NCBI RefSeq assembly: GCF_008124885.1
Contig: NZ_VNHX01000001.1
Coordinates: 371,885-435,884 of the forward strand
From: Sphingobacterium allocomposti
GTDB lineage: Bacteria > Bacteroidota > Bacteroidia > Sphingobacteriales > Sphingobacteriaceae
DNA: 64,000 nt
Direction: 5' to 3'
The stretch's first letter is position 1; every line of letters begins with the position of its first letter. Made by a program: the position numbers and the translations under genes. The notes beneath the pieces are model-generated. The model worked only from the letters and a program-made list of their open reading frames with translations, made no database searches and was not told the DNA's origin. Below, in pieces: positions 28,932 through 37,150 of the stretch.

Positions 28932-29091
28932 ACCTTGTGTTGTTTAAATTGGTGATTTTGTAGGTAAGTTAAGGAAAAAAATTAAATGAAAAAACTTTGA
29001 CGGCGCTATTCCCGTCTCCCCATCATCGTCCGATGTAATGTGTGGGTAAGGTCATGAGATCAAACCGTCTACGCGGGCGGAAATGGAGTTT

Positions 29092-29132
29092 CAGAAAAAA
29101 AGGATTCTCGTTATAAGAATCCTTTTTTTCTG
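29092..29132 (-). terminator. Terminator of pyrH-frr
   Basis: Perfect 16-bp-stem hairpin with A/T-rich base (core AAGGATTCT / AGAATCCTT), 17 bp after the frr stop codon; symmetrical, so it could work on either strand. Confidence 0.88.
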
Positions 29133-29149
29133 AAAATATGCGGACCAGG

Positions 29150-29713
29150 TTAAACGGTCATAATGTCCTTTTCCTTTAGTTCGGCAAGGTGGTCCACTTT
29201 GGCGATGAAAGCGTCTGTTAGTTTTTGTACTTCCGCTTCTCCCACTTTGATTTCATCTTCCGACACACCTTCGCTCTTCAGTTTTTTTATGGATTCGTTC
29301 GCGTCCTTACGGATGTTCCGCACTGCTACACGGCCTTTTTCTGCTTCTTCTTTTACCTTTTTTACCAAATCGCGCCGTCTTTCTTCCGTTAACGGCGGAA
29401 CAACGAGGCGGATAACGTTTCCGTCGTTTTGAGGATTAAGCCCGATATTGGAATCGATGATCGCTTTTTCGATTGTACCAATGATATTTCTTTCCCAAGG
29501 CTGGATAACGAGCGTTCTAGCATCTGTGGTATTGATGTTACTCACCTGAGAAAGGGGAGTCATACTACCATAATATTCGACCGAGATTCCGTCCAGCATA
29601 GAAGGGGTTGCCTTTCCCGCTCTGATTTTCGTTAGCTCAGACTCCGTATGAGCCACGGCTTTCTCCATGCTCTCTTTACAGTCATCTAGTTCTAAGGATA
29701 TTAGTTCGTTCAT
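29150..29713 (-). CDS. frr: Ribosome recycling factor
   Basis: Splits the post-termination ribosome with EF-G. I start at the ATG at 29713 (MNELISLELDDCKESM), giving the usual ~187 residues; an ATG 19 codons upstream overlaps the region just after pyrH and adds non-conserved residues. Motifs: TESELTKIRAGKATPSMLDGI, TDARTLVIQPWE, NPQNDGNVIRL and the helical VPPLTEERRRDLVKKV. Lies 25 bp after pyrH, the usual order. Confidence 0.96.
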   Translation of the reverse strand: MNELISLELDDCKESMEKAVAHTESELTKIRAGKATPSMLDGISVEYYGSMTPLSQVSNINTTDARTLVIQPWERNIIGTIEKAIIDSNIGLNPQNDGNVIRLVVPPLTEERRRDLVKKVKEEAEKGRVAVRNIRKDANESIKKLKSEGVSEDEIKVGEAEVQKLTDAFIAKVDHLAELKEKDIMTV

Positions 29714-29738
29714 ATCTATTGTATTTCTTTTGCAATGA

Positions 29739-30443
29739 TTAACTAACGATAGTTCCGATATGTGCACCATCGGCCAGCTTTTTCAAGTTTCCGGGCTTAT
29801 TCATGTCGAACACGATAATCGGAAGATTGTTTTCCTGACAAAGTGTAAAAGCAGTCATGTCCATGACGTTCAATCCTTTTTCATAAACCTCTTGGAAAGA
29901 TATGGTGTCATAACGCTTCGCTGAAGGATCTTTTTCGGGGTCAGCCGTATAAATACCGTCGACGCGTGTTCCTTTTAATACGGCATCTGCATTAATCTCG
30001 ATGGCGCGTAGCGAGGCAGCCGTATCTGTCGTAAAGTAAGGGTTCCCGGTTCCTGCTCCGAAGATGACGATCCTCCCTTTTTCCAGATGTCTTACCGCCC
30101 GTCGGCGGATAAACGGCTCACAGATCTGTTCCATCTTTATCGCTGTAAGTAGACGGGTTTTCAGGCCTACTTTTTCTAACGCATCTTGAAGGGCCATACT
30201 GTTAATTACGGTCGCTAACATACCCATATAGTCTGCCTGTACCCGGTCCATACCAGCTTTTTCTGCACTTAATCCCCGGTAGATATTCCCCCCGCCGATA
30301 ACAATGGCAATTTCTAGACCTTGGCTATGGATTTCTTTAATGTCGTTTGCATATTGCATCACGCGATTGATGTCAATACCGTAACTTTGTTCGCCCATTA
30401 AGGCTTCACCACTGAGTTTTAGTAAGATACGTTTATATTTCAT
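29739..30443 (-). CDS. pyrH: Uridylate kinase
   Basis: Phosphorylates UMP to UDP. The start at 30443 ([17 protein letters not shown]) gives 234 residues; an upstream ATG would translate through a REP-like hairpin and is rejected. Motifs: [32 protein letters not shown] and [22 protein letters not shown] -7 box lies ~30 bp upstream of the start. Co-transcribed with frr. Confidence 0.96.
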   Translation of the reverse strand: MKYKRILLKLSGEALMGEQSYGIDINRVMQYANDIKEIHSQGLEIAIVIGGGNIYRGLSAEKAGMDRVQADYMGMLATVINSMALQDALEKVGLKTRLLTAIKMEQICEPFIRRRAVRHLEKGRIVIFGAGTGNPYFTTDTAASLRAIEINADAVLKGTRVDGIYTADPEKDPSAKRYDTISFQEVYEKGLNVMDMTAFTLCQENNLPIIVFDMNKPGNLKKLADGAHIGTIVS

Positions 30444-30472
30444 GATTGTTTTTTTGGAACATTTCCAAAAGC

Positions 30473-30480
30473 CAAAGATA
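30473..30480 (-). promoter_or_regulatory. TAnnTTTG -7 element of pyrH-frr
   Basis: TATCTTTG on the minus strand, leader about 24-29 nt; no clear -33 element. Confidence 0.5.
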
Positions 30481-30545
30481 AAACTTTTTTTTGAAAGTCG
30501 CCCGTAGATTTGCGTGCACGACAGATTTCCTTTGTCATGGCACAG

Positions 30546-30584
30546 CCCAATGTCGCCCTTCGACAAGCTCAGGGTGACATTGGG
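30546..30584. repeat. REP-like intergenic hairpin
   Basis: 14-bp inverted repeat with one G-T mismatch (arms 30546-30559 and 30571-30584) around a TCGACAAGCTC loop. The core CCCTTCGACAAGCTCAGGG is a dispersed palindromic element I recognise from many bacterial genomes. A GGGGCGCCCC palindrome abuts it at 30582. Confidence 0.6.
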
Positions 30585-30669
30585 GCGCCCCGTCGATTGC
30601 AATCGCGCAGGGAAACGGGTGATAACGAGTATGCATCACGCCAGCGCATAGTCGGGCGTCAGCGATCGG

Positions 30670-31809
30670 TTATCCGGGTATCTTTGTATTATTGAGTACC
30701 TCCTCATAGTAAGCTTCATACAAGGGCAATATATTCCGGAGATCAAATTCCTGGGCTCTGGCGAAAGCGGCATCCTTAAACCGCTGGAGCCTATCGCAAT
30801 CTTCCAGGATATGAATGGCGTGCTTACTCATATCGTCTACATCGCCGATATTGCTCAGAAATCCGCTCACACCATGAAGGTTTAGCTCCGGAAGTCCCCC
30901 CGTGTTCGTCGATACTACCGGTACATGACAGGCCATAGCTTCCAAGGCGGCAAGACCGAAGCTTTCAGAGGAAGAAGGCATCAGGAATAGATCAGAAACA
31001 GAAAGTATTTCCTCGATGGCGTCTTGCTTTCCAAGAAAGCGGACATCTTGGCTCACCCCAAGCTGACGGGCAAGTTCTTCCGTATTGCGACGTTCAGGAC
31101 CGTCGCCGACCATCAACAGCTTGCTCGGAATGACCTCGTTAACCTGTTTAAAAATACGGACGACATCTTGTGTGTTTTTTACCTTTCTAAAGTTAGATGT
31201 GTGGGTAATCACGCGCTCATTTCCTGGGGCAATGGCCCGTTTAAAATGCTCTTTACTCTTATTATGGAATCGCGAAAAGTCGATGAAATTGGGAATGACG
31301 CGCACTTCCCGTTTAATATCGAAAGACTCTAAGGTCTGCTCCCGTAAGTTCTCGGACACAGCTGTCACCCCATCAGAATGGTTGATCGAGAAAGTGACAA
31401 CAGGACTGAAGCTCTTGTCTTTTCCGACCAGGGTGATGTCGGTTCCGTGTAACGTTGTCACGACAGGGATATGGATGCCATAAGTAGCAAGAATCTGTTT
31501 AGCAAGAAATGCCACTGACGCATGCGGAATCGCATAGTGAACATGCAGCAGGTCCAGCTTTTCAAATTTCACCACATCGACGAGCTTACTCGCTAACGCC
31601 GATTCATAGGGCGAAAAGTCAAAGAGCGGATACTGGGCCATAGCAACCTCATGGTAATAGAGGTTTTCAGAAAAGAAATCAAGACGGGCAGGTTGGGAAT
31701 AAGTGATGAAGTGTATTTCGTGGCCATTGGAGGCTAACGCTTTTCCTAGCTCTGTCGCTACAACCCCGCTTCCACCGAAAGTGGGATAACATACGATACC
31801 TATTTTCAT
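30670..31809 (-). CDS. bshA: N-acetyl-alpha-D-glucosaminyl L-malate synthase (bacillithiol biosynthesis)
   Basis: GT4 glycosyltransferase that joins UDP-GlcNAc and L-malate in the first step of bacillithiol synthesis. The 379-residue protein starts MKIGIVCYPTFGGSGVVATELG, typical of BshA, with HVHYAIPHASVAFLAK, LHGTDITLVG, the GT-B donor-site stretch SSSESFGLAALEAMACHVPVV and TNTGGLPEL. bshB and bshC are not in the window. Flanked on both sides by REP-like elements. Confidence 0.92.
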   Translation of the reverse strand: MKIGIVCYPTFGGSGVVATELGKALASNGHEIHFITYSQPARLDFFSENLYYHEVAMAQYPLFDFSPYESALASKLVDVVKFEKLDLLHVHYAIPHASVAFLAKQILATYGIHIPVVTTLHGTDITLVGKDKSFSPVVTFSINHSDGVTAVSENLREQTLESFDIKREVRVIPNFIDFSRFHNKSKEHFKRAIAPGNERVITHTSNFRKVKNTQDVVRIFKQVNEVIPSKLLMVGDGPERRNTEELARQLGVSQDVRFLGKQDAIEEILSVSDLFLMPSSSESFGLAALEAMACHVPVVSTNTGGLPELNLHGVSGFLSNIGDVDDMSKHAIHILEDCDRLQRFKDAAFARAQEFDLRNILPLYEAYYEEVLNNTKIPG

Positions 31810-31866
31810 CTGTATATTTTTTTATAATGCTTAGTACATGACAAAACCTACGACACCCGGCAAAGA

Positions 31867-31992
31867 CGTCACTGTGAGGAGATCCGATGCGGCAACCGGA
31901 CGTAATGAGCTCTTGAATGCCGTCGAAAATGAACACAAATGAAAAATCTGCGTCTTTAACGTCGCCAGATCGCTTGTCGCTTCGCAATGACG
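31867..31992. repeat. Inverted pair of REP-like elements
   Basis: The left copy (31867-31897, starting CGTCACTGTGAGGAG) and the right copy (31960-31992, minus strand starting CGTCATTGCGAAGCGAC) are related and face each other. This is the layout of REP doublets or REPINs. Copies carry several mismatches, so the element looks old. Confidence 0.45.
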
Positions 31993-32253
31993 GTGACATA
32001 TGTTTTTGTCATGTACTGTACTATAAGTGTTAAATCTCAATTGTATAGTCGTTTGGTGTGAAGATATTGACGAAGGAAGGAACATCGGTATAAGAAGTCC
32101 GCGGAACCTTATTCGCACATTGTTGTTCGTTATATATGTGTATAGGTGAATCCAATGTATTACTATGTCGCCGCTTTATATCGTTTTTCACGATATTGGC
32201 AGCACCTGTCTACGGGGTATAAAGATAATGATGGTTTTATAATTGTTTTGCAA

Positions 32254-32261
32254 TAATTTTG
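32254..32261 (+). promoter_or_regulatory. TAnnTTTG -7 element of arfB
   Basis: TAATTTTG 7 bp before the ATG at 32269; the leader would be very short if that ATG is used, or ~20 nt for the ATG at 32287. Confidence 0.45.
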
Positions 32262-32268
32262 TGCAGAA

Positions 32269-32697
32269 ATGTTAAATAGAAAAAACATGGATGAGTACAG
32301 GGAGCTCCTGCATAAGGAAGTGCGCTTCAAGACTTCGCGATCGGGCGGAGCGGGGGGACAGCACGTAAATAAAGTTGAAACACGGGTTTCCCTGATCTGG
32401 GACCTCGAAAGATCGACGCTGTTCGCGACGGATCATAAGAACCGGTTGAGATCAAAGTTGAGACATCGCTTGAATAAAGATGGAATTCTCCAGCTTGATG
32501 TCTCCGATGACAGAAGCCAGCTCAAGAATAAGGAAACGGCAATAGATCGCTTTCTTGATCTGCTCACAGATGCGCTGAAAGAAGATAAGAAGCGGATAGC
32601 TACAAAGGTGCCAAAATCTAAAATTTTAGACCGCCTCGACCGCAAAAAAAAGAACGCATTAAAGAAACAACAGCGGCGCAAGTTCGATATGGATTGA
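32269..32697 (+). CDS. arfB: Alternative ribosome-rescue factor ArfB (YaeJ-like peptidyl-tRNA hydrolase)
   Basis: Releases stalled ribosomes by hydrolysing peptidyl-tRNA. The GGQ motif sits in SGGAGGQHVNKVETRV, without a stop-codon recognition domain. The C-terminal ~35 residues are lysine/arginine-rich (LDRLDRKKKNALKKQQRRKF), the tail that enters the empty mRNA channel. At 142 residues (or 136 from the second ATG at 32287) the size fits ArfB rather than RF1/RF2. Confidence 0.92.
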   Translation: MLNRKNMDEYRELLHKEVRFKTSRSGGAGGQHVNKVETRVSLIWDLERSTLFATDHKNRLRSKLRHRLNKDGILQLDVSDDRSQLKNKETAIDRFLDLLTDALKEDKKRIATKVPKSKILDRLDRKKKNALKKQQRRKFDMD

Positions 32698-32732
32698 TCT
32701 ACCCAACTTTTTTACGCCTAGCATTCTTTTAT

Positions 32733-32768
32733 AACTAAAAATTTAGTTGTATAACTAAATTTTTAGTT
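32733..32768 (+). promoter_or_regulatory. Twin operator upstream of the blaI-like gene
   Basis: Two 16-bp inverted repeats, AACTAAA-nn-TTTAGTT, at 32733-32748 and 32753-32768, with centres exactly 20 bp apart. They lie 45-80 bp before the BlaI-like start codon. The spacing of about two helical turns suits two repressor dimers on one DNA face. Confidence 0.75.
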
Positions 32769-32813
32769 ATATCTTTAAGCCTATGTTGACTAACAACGCA
32801 TGTTTATAAGACT

Positions 32814-33185
32814 ATGAAGGAATTAAAAGAGCTGACAAAGGCCGAAGAGCAAATAATGCAGGAACTCTGGGAAATGGACGGAGGGTTTGTGAAAGAAGTG
32901 CTCGAACGTCTGCCTGAACCGAAACCCGCGTACAATACCGTCTCTACTCTCATCCGTATTTTGGAAACCAAAGGATTTGTAAAGCATGAATCTTTTGGGA
33001 AAAGCCATCGCTATCTCCCGAAAATAGGCAAAGAGGAATATAAAAAGCATATAACAGACAAGCTCTTATCGGGTTATTTCGATAATTCGCCCAAGAGCAT
33101 GCTGTCCTTTTTTGTGGAAGAAAACAAAATGGACATAAGCGATCTGGATGAGATACTCCAGCTCATAAGAAAAAATAAAAAATAA
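32814..33185 (+). CDS. BlaI/MecI/CopY family transcriptional repressor
   Basis: A 123-residue winged-helix repressor with the family segment LTKAEEQIMQELWEMDGGFVKEVLE and PAYNTVSTLIRILETKGFVKHE. In BlaI/MecI systems the dimeric repressor is cleaved when a membrane M56 sensor is activated; an M56 gene lies 24 bp downstream. Twin operators upstream imply autoregulation of the pair. The regulon need not concern beta-lactams; no beta-lactamase is nearby. Confidence 0.92.
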   Translation: MKELKELTKAEEQIMQELWEMDGGFVKEVLERLPEPKPAYNTVSTLIRILETKGFVKHESFGKSHRYLPKIGKEEYKKHITDKLLSGYFDNSPKSMLSFFVEENKMDISDLDEILQLIRKNKK

Positions 33186-33209
33186 TTCCCGTTACCGATT
33201 AATGTCTAA

Positions 33210-34499
33210 ATGATGATCTATCTATTCCTTGTCAATGTCACGTTAATTGTTTTTTATAGTTTGTATATCGGTTTTTTAAAGAGGTTAACCTTTTTTCAGT
33301 GGAACCGGTTTTACCTATTAGGATCTGTTCTATTCTCCCTGTTGGTCCCATTGGGAATATTCATAGACACCTCAGATCCCGGCTTCATAGAACGGACACT
33401 TCCAGCCCTGAACCTTACGGGGCCATTGTATGGGGATTCCATTTCTTCCGTAATAGATACGTCCGACAGTCTGTCGCACGTTATGCCCCCCGTTTACTGG
33501 ACAGGGGTACTTTTGTCGTTGTGCTGGCTGGCTTATCGACTCCGGCATGCGTACCGTTTTGCGGTAAATGCCGATAGCATCGTGAGCTTTGCTTTCTTTA
33601 ATAAAGTGGTATTAGGTGCCGGGCAGGCGGAGAACGGTATTGTGCTGGCACACGAACGGATACACGTAAAGCAGCGCCATACCTACGACGTTCTTTTTAT
33701 CGAAACAGTACACGCATTCAACTGGTTTAATCCTGTATTGTTTCTTTATTTGAAGGAGCTGAAGTTTCAACACGAGTGTATTGCCGACGCGGCCTGTGCG
33801 GAAGACCGCATAGCCTACGCCGAATTGCTTATAGCACAGGCAATGCACATCAATAGCTTCCCCTTGCTGCATGAATTTTCCAATGAATCTGCCCTTAAAA
33901 AGCGGATAAGGATGCTGTTCACAGCCCGATCAAAAAGCCGCTCTAAGTATCTATATTTTAGTATTATGCCTGCCCTTCTCCTCAGCGCGTCCTTAACCTG
34001 GGTTTTTAATGTCAGCTATAGAAGCATACACGCCGCCGGGAATGTCGCAGCGGGACAGATACCTTCCGATATGAAGAGTAGCTGGCGTGGAAGTCTATCC
34101 GCTCTTCAACTAAGCGACTTTCGTTCGGGCATGCCTATTGACGCATGGAAGCACCAACGGACATCAGAAGACGAAAAAGGAAGCGTATTTACTGCAGTGG
34201 ACATCAGTCCACAGCCTAGGCTGGGATTTCATCATTTTAGGCGCTGGATAGGGGAAAACTACCGATATCCGCAGGAAGCGATCGATGCAGGCATCCGGGG
34301 GAAGGCACTTGTTAGTTTCGTTGTGGAAAGCGACGGGGCACTAAGTAACTTCAGAATTATAGATGAGCCGGGCTACGGAATAGGGGAAGAGATCATCAAC
34401 TTATTGAAAAAGGCCGACGCGTGGCTTCCGGGACAGCAAAATGGGCTAGCGGTCCGCGTTGCATATACCCTGCCGATCACTTTTAATCTGGAAAAGTAA
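33210..34499 (+). CDS. M56 (BlaR1-type) membrane metallopeptidase fused to a TonB C-terminal domain
   Basis: A 429-residue inner-membrane protein. Membrane segments lie at ~3-20, 30-50 and 90-105, and the zinc motif is HERIH at ~147-151 in VLAHERIHVKQRHTYD. A further membrane segment at ~245-265 is followed by a periplasmic part ending in a TonB C-terminal domain (~345-429; YPQEAIDAGIRGKALVSFVV). There is no penicillin-binding sensor domain. Probably cleaves the BlaI-like repressor on receiving an unidentified signal. Confidence 0.88.
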   Translation: MMIYLFLVNVTLIVFYSLYIGFLKRLTFFQWNRFYLLGSVLFSLLVPLGIFIDTSDPGFIERTLPALNLTGPLYGDSISSVIDTSDSLSHVMPPVYWTGVLLSLCWLAYRLRHAYRFAVNADSIVSFAFFNKVVLGAGQAENGIVLAHERIHVKQRHTYDVLFIETVHAFNWFNPVLFLYLKELKFQHECIADAACAEDRIAYAELLIAQAMHINSFPLLHEFSNESALKKRIRMLFTARSKSRSKYLYFSIMPALLLSASLTWVFNVSYRSIHAAGNVAAGQIPSDMKSSWRGSLSALQLSDFRSGMPIDAWKHQRTSEDEKGSVFTAVDISPQPRLGFHHFRRWIGENYRYPQEAIDAGIRGKALVSFVVESDGALSNFRIIDEPGYGIGEEIINLLKKADAWLPGQQNGLAVRVAYTLPITFNLEK

Positions 34500-34572
34500 G
34501 ATCAAAAGGTTATATGATCGTCCTGTAGCAAGATTTCGCTGTCTTTAATAATATATTTAACCACTTAAGGCC

Positions 34573-35385
34573 ATGAAACTAATCTGTCTATTTTGCTTCT
34601 TCCTCTTGTTGTGTTCCTGCCGCTCATACCAATTTGTGCCAAACGGATTTTTGGTTGATGGAGATGAGTTCTACCACAATGCGGATAAAAAAATAAGCAT
34701 CGAGCTTTTTGGAGATTTCAAAAATTATAGTGGTACGACTAAAAGGGGATTGCGGCAGGACCGGCTTTATTCCGGAGACCGTAAGATTCTTAAAGCCTTA
34801 GGATACGGACCAAACGACGTTGATGTATTGTTTAGCGGCAAGCCGGACGTCGACCCCTATTATCAGGTGATGGCAGTCGCGGCCAAAAAGGGGCTGTTGG
34901 ATAGCAGTGCATTTATCCGGCAGTATCTGCCGTCTGGAACCTATTTTTACAGGAAGACGGCTCTGAGAGGACAGACGGTACTGGAAGCTATCATTCCCTC
35001 TGCAGAGGGTAATTATAGCTTAATTTACGTAGCCTCTAAAGAAGGGTTTACACAGGATTTTGAGCACTTACTAGCGAATAATGTCAGAAAGCCGCACAGA
35101 GGTGCGCTTTACTTTTTACCGGATAGGACTACCATTGGATGCGATACACGGGAGGCTGTACATGTAGACTTGAAAATTCCCGAAAGAGAAGTCATCCGCG
35201 GGCGGTATACCTTGGTCAAAGTATTGAAGAAAGAGCGGTTCGGCGAATCGCTCGCCATCTTTACGCTGAACGGTGAAGAAGTAGACCCACATGTAGTGTT
35301 TAAATTATGTCCTGGAAAATACAGACTCATCTATTCTGATCTGAAACACACGATAATCTGGCAGGATGAGTTCGAGGTACACTAA
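34573..35385 (+). CDS. Lipoprotein of unknown function
   Basis: A 270-residue protein with a lipoprotein signal (lipobox LCSC, cysteine at ~17) and no domain I recognise. It contains KNYSGTTKRGLRQDRLYSGDRK and a C-terminal beta-rich part (VFKLCPGKYRLIYSDL). It follows the M56-TonB gene by 73 bp in the same direction and could be an output or sensor partner of the BlaI/M56 pair; this is inference from position only. Confidence 0.7.
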   Translation: MKLICLFCFFLLLCSCRSYQFVPNGFLVDGDEFYHNADKKISIELFGDFKNYSGTTKRGLRQDRLYSGDRKILKALGYGPNDVDVLFSGKPDVDPYYQVMAVAAKKGLLDSSAFIRQYLPSGTYFYRKTALRGQTVLEAIIPSAEGNYSLIYVASKEGFTQDFEHLLANNVRKPHRGALYFLPDRTTIGCDTREAVHVDLKIPEREVIRGRYTLVKVLKKERFGESLAIFTLNGEEVDPHVVFKLCPGKYRLIYSDLKHTIIWQDEFEVH

Positions 35386-35414
35386 CCAAAGGCACCTTTG
35401 GGGCGACTGTTTGC

Positions 35415-35693
35415 TTATCGCAGACGTTGGTGCAGCCGGGCGATTTCGGTCTGAAGGTATTCAATTTTTGTCAGGAGATGTCTCGCAACTTCAATGCCCT
35501 GTACATTGAGCTCCAGCTCATAGTGCCACGCTGCGAACTGTTCTAGGGGCTTCAGCTGTTCCTCCTCCAGAAATTCCTCCTCTTCCTCTACGAAGAGTTC
35601 TATTAATCCGTTCGCGGAAAGCTCGCGTATGAATTGAATGTCTATCTGATGGGATTTGCAGACGTCCGCCGCCCTAATCCATGTCGTTTTCAT
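35415..35693 (-). CDS. cbpM: Chaperone modulator CbpM
   Basis: A 92-residue MerR-like helix-turn-helix protein (AADVCKSHQIDIQFIRELSANGLIEL) that inhibits the J-domain protein CbpA. The C-terminal half is a helical LLTKIEYLQTEIARLHQRL segment. It starts 4 bp after the cbpA stop, the standard order. Confidence 0.88.
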   Translation of the reverse strand: MKTTWIRAADVCKSHQIDIQFIRELSANGLIELFVEEEEEFLEEEQLKPLEQFAAWHYELELNVQGIEVARHLLTKIEYLQTEIARLHQRLR

Positions 35694-35697
35694 AGCT

Positions 35698-36603
35698 TTA
35701 CGTTCTTAAGTTTGACAACTGTTTAATGAGTTCCTTTTCTTTTTCTGATAAGCCCGTCGGAAGCGAAACGGCTAGCGTTACATATAAGTCGCCGAATGCG
35801 CCTTCCTTTTTGTAAACGGGAAACCCCTTTCCTTTGAGCCTTATTTTTGTGCCGTTCTGCGTTTCGGGTTTTACCTTGACTTTGATCTTCCCGTCCAGCG
35901 TGTCGACGACGATGTCTCCTCCAAGCAGAGCCGTGTAGAGATCAATGTTTTTTTCGGAATACAGGTCATTGCCTACGCGTTGAAAACCGGGGTCAGGATC
36001 AATGACAAATTGTATGTAGAGATCTCCTGCCGGCCCGCCGTTTATGCCTTCCCCACCTTGTCCTTTTAGTCTGATCTTTTGTCCATCTTCAACGCCCGCC
36101 GGTATAGTAATGCGTATCGTCTTGCCGTTTATGGTAAACGTTTGTTGATGCGTTGTGTAAGCTTCCTGTAGAGAAAGTCGGAGCGTAGCGTTGTAGTCGT
36201 CTCCGCGGAATTTCGTCTGACGGCCGCCCCCACGACGGCTACCAAACATCTGTTCGAAGAAGTCCGAAAACTCCCCCGAATCGTAGTTTCCAGAATAGCC
36301 GAAATCAAAGCCCCCAAAAGGGCTGCCGGAAGAAGTGTCCCGGTGCTGTTGTTGCTGCGCCTGTTCATAAGCCTCCCCGTGTTTCCAATGCTCGCCGTAC
36401 TGATCGTATTTTTGTCGTTTCTCCGGATCTGTTAACACCTCGTTAGCCTCGTTTATTTCCTGAAATTTTTGCTTGGCCGCATCATCATTAGGATTCATGT
36501 CCGGATGATATTTTCTGGCCAGCTTCCGGTAAGCTTTTTTGATATCTTCCGCCGAGGCGTTTTTATCGACCCCCAGTACATTATAGTAATCCACAAAAGC
36601 CAT
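35698..36603 (-). CDS. cbpA: Curved-DNA-binding protein CbpA-like DnaJ co-chaperone
   Basis: J-domain co-chaperone for DnaK, 301 residues from the ATG at 36603 ([12 protein letters not shown]); an ATG nine codons upstream is less likely. The J domain (~4-70) contains HPD in [12 protein letters not shown] Gly/Phe-rich linker ([20 protein letters not shown]) and two beta-barrel client-binding domains follow, with no zinc-finger domain, so it is CbpA rather than DnaJ. Translationally close to cbpM. A run of 11-bp GTAC repeats lies ~190-310 bp upstream. Confidence 0.92.
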   Translation of the reverse strand: MAFVDYYNVLGVDKNASAEDIKKAYRKLARKYHPDMNPNDDAAKQKFQEINEANEVLTDPEKRQKYDQYGEHWKHGEAYEQAQQQQHRDTSSGSPFGGFDFGYSGNYDSGEFSDFFEQMFGSRRGGGRQTKFRGDDYNATLRLSLQEAYTTHQQTFTINGKTIRITIPAGVEDGQKIRLKGQGGEGINGGPAGDLYIQFVIDPDPGFQRVGNDLYSEKNIDLYTALLGGDIVVDTLDGKIKVKVKPETQNGTKIRLKGKGFPVYKKEGAFGDLYVTLAVSLPTGLSEKEKELIKQLSNLRT

Positions 36604-36792
36604 AATCTGCCCGTTATTCTCTGATAACAACGGGGGCGGCTTTATTGTTTAGTTTATGTTGAAAAATGCATAAGGCAGATCAAACGAGAAGTGATGACAA
36701 TGCTTGTGTGTGGCGTTGCGGACAGATGGGTGGGGATTTTACGATAGCATGGGTAATAAAATACGAAGAAGGTACGAGCCGAGTCCACGCCC

Positions 36793-36913
36793 GTACCTTT
36801 CTAGTACCTTTTTAGTACCTCTCTAGTACCTCTCTAGTACCTTTTTAGTACCTCTCTAGTACCTTTCTAGTACACTCCCCGTACACTCCCGGTACACTCG
36901 CTGTACCTTTTTT
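36793..36913. repeat. Tandem array of eleven 11-bp GTAC units
   Basis: Eleven consecutive 11-bp units, each beginning GTAC: seven of the form GTACC(T/C)TYTA, three GTACACTCnCn, and a closing GTACCTTTTTT. The register holds exactly across all 121 bp. The period is close to one DNA turn, so the palindromic GTAC cores fall on one helix face. Confidence 0.9.
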
Positions 36914-37076
36914 CTGCAATACATTTACTTATCATTTCGCCGATCAGCAGGGCGCGGCATCCTGTTACACAATCCTGGAGCCGGGATGGAGGGGCACAGC
37001 AATAACAGAGCGCGTACTGGGGCTCCCTTCATTGAGCCAACGCGGAGCGCGCTACCGATCGTGTTGGGCTAAAAAA

Positions 37077-37105
37077 AGATAGCTCCGTCGCAGATGGAGC
37101 TATCT
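37077..37105 (-). terminator. Terminator of the 37-38.7 kb M28 peptidase gene
   Basis: Perfect 10-bp hairpin AGATAGCTCC / GGAGCTATCT with a following U-tract on the minus strand. Confidence 0.9.
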
Positions 37106-37150
37106 AAAAAGTAAAGGTCTTATCAGGCCGCGGGATGGCGGTCTTTATGC

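Larger units (their letters stand above)
31810..32268. other. Gene-free region with two inverted REP-like copies
   Basis: About 460 bp between bshA and arfB with no credible gene. It holds two inverted REP-like copies (31867-31897 and 31960-31992) and a -7 box for arfB at its right end. Confidence 0.55.
36604..37150. other. Gene-free region between cbpA and the M28 peptidase gene
   Basis: About 550 bp without a gene. Contents: the 11-bp tandem array (36793-36913), the M28 terminator (37077-37105) and otherwise nothing recognisable. Confidence 0.6.

Noticed and set aside
30444..30602. N-terminal extension of PyrH by 53 residues
   Set aside because: It would translate the REP-like hairpin and the promoter; the ATG at 30443 gives the standard PyrH N-terminus.
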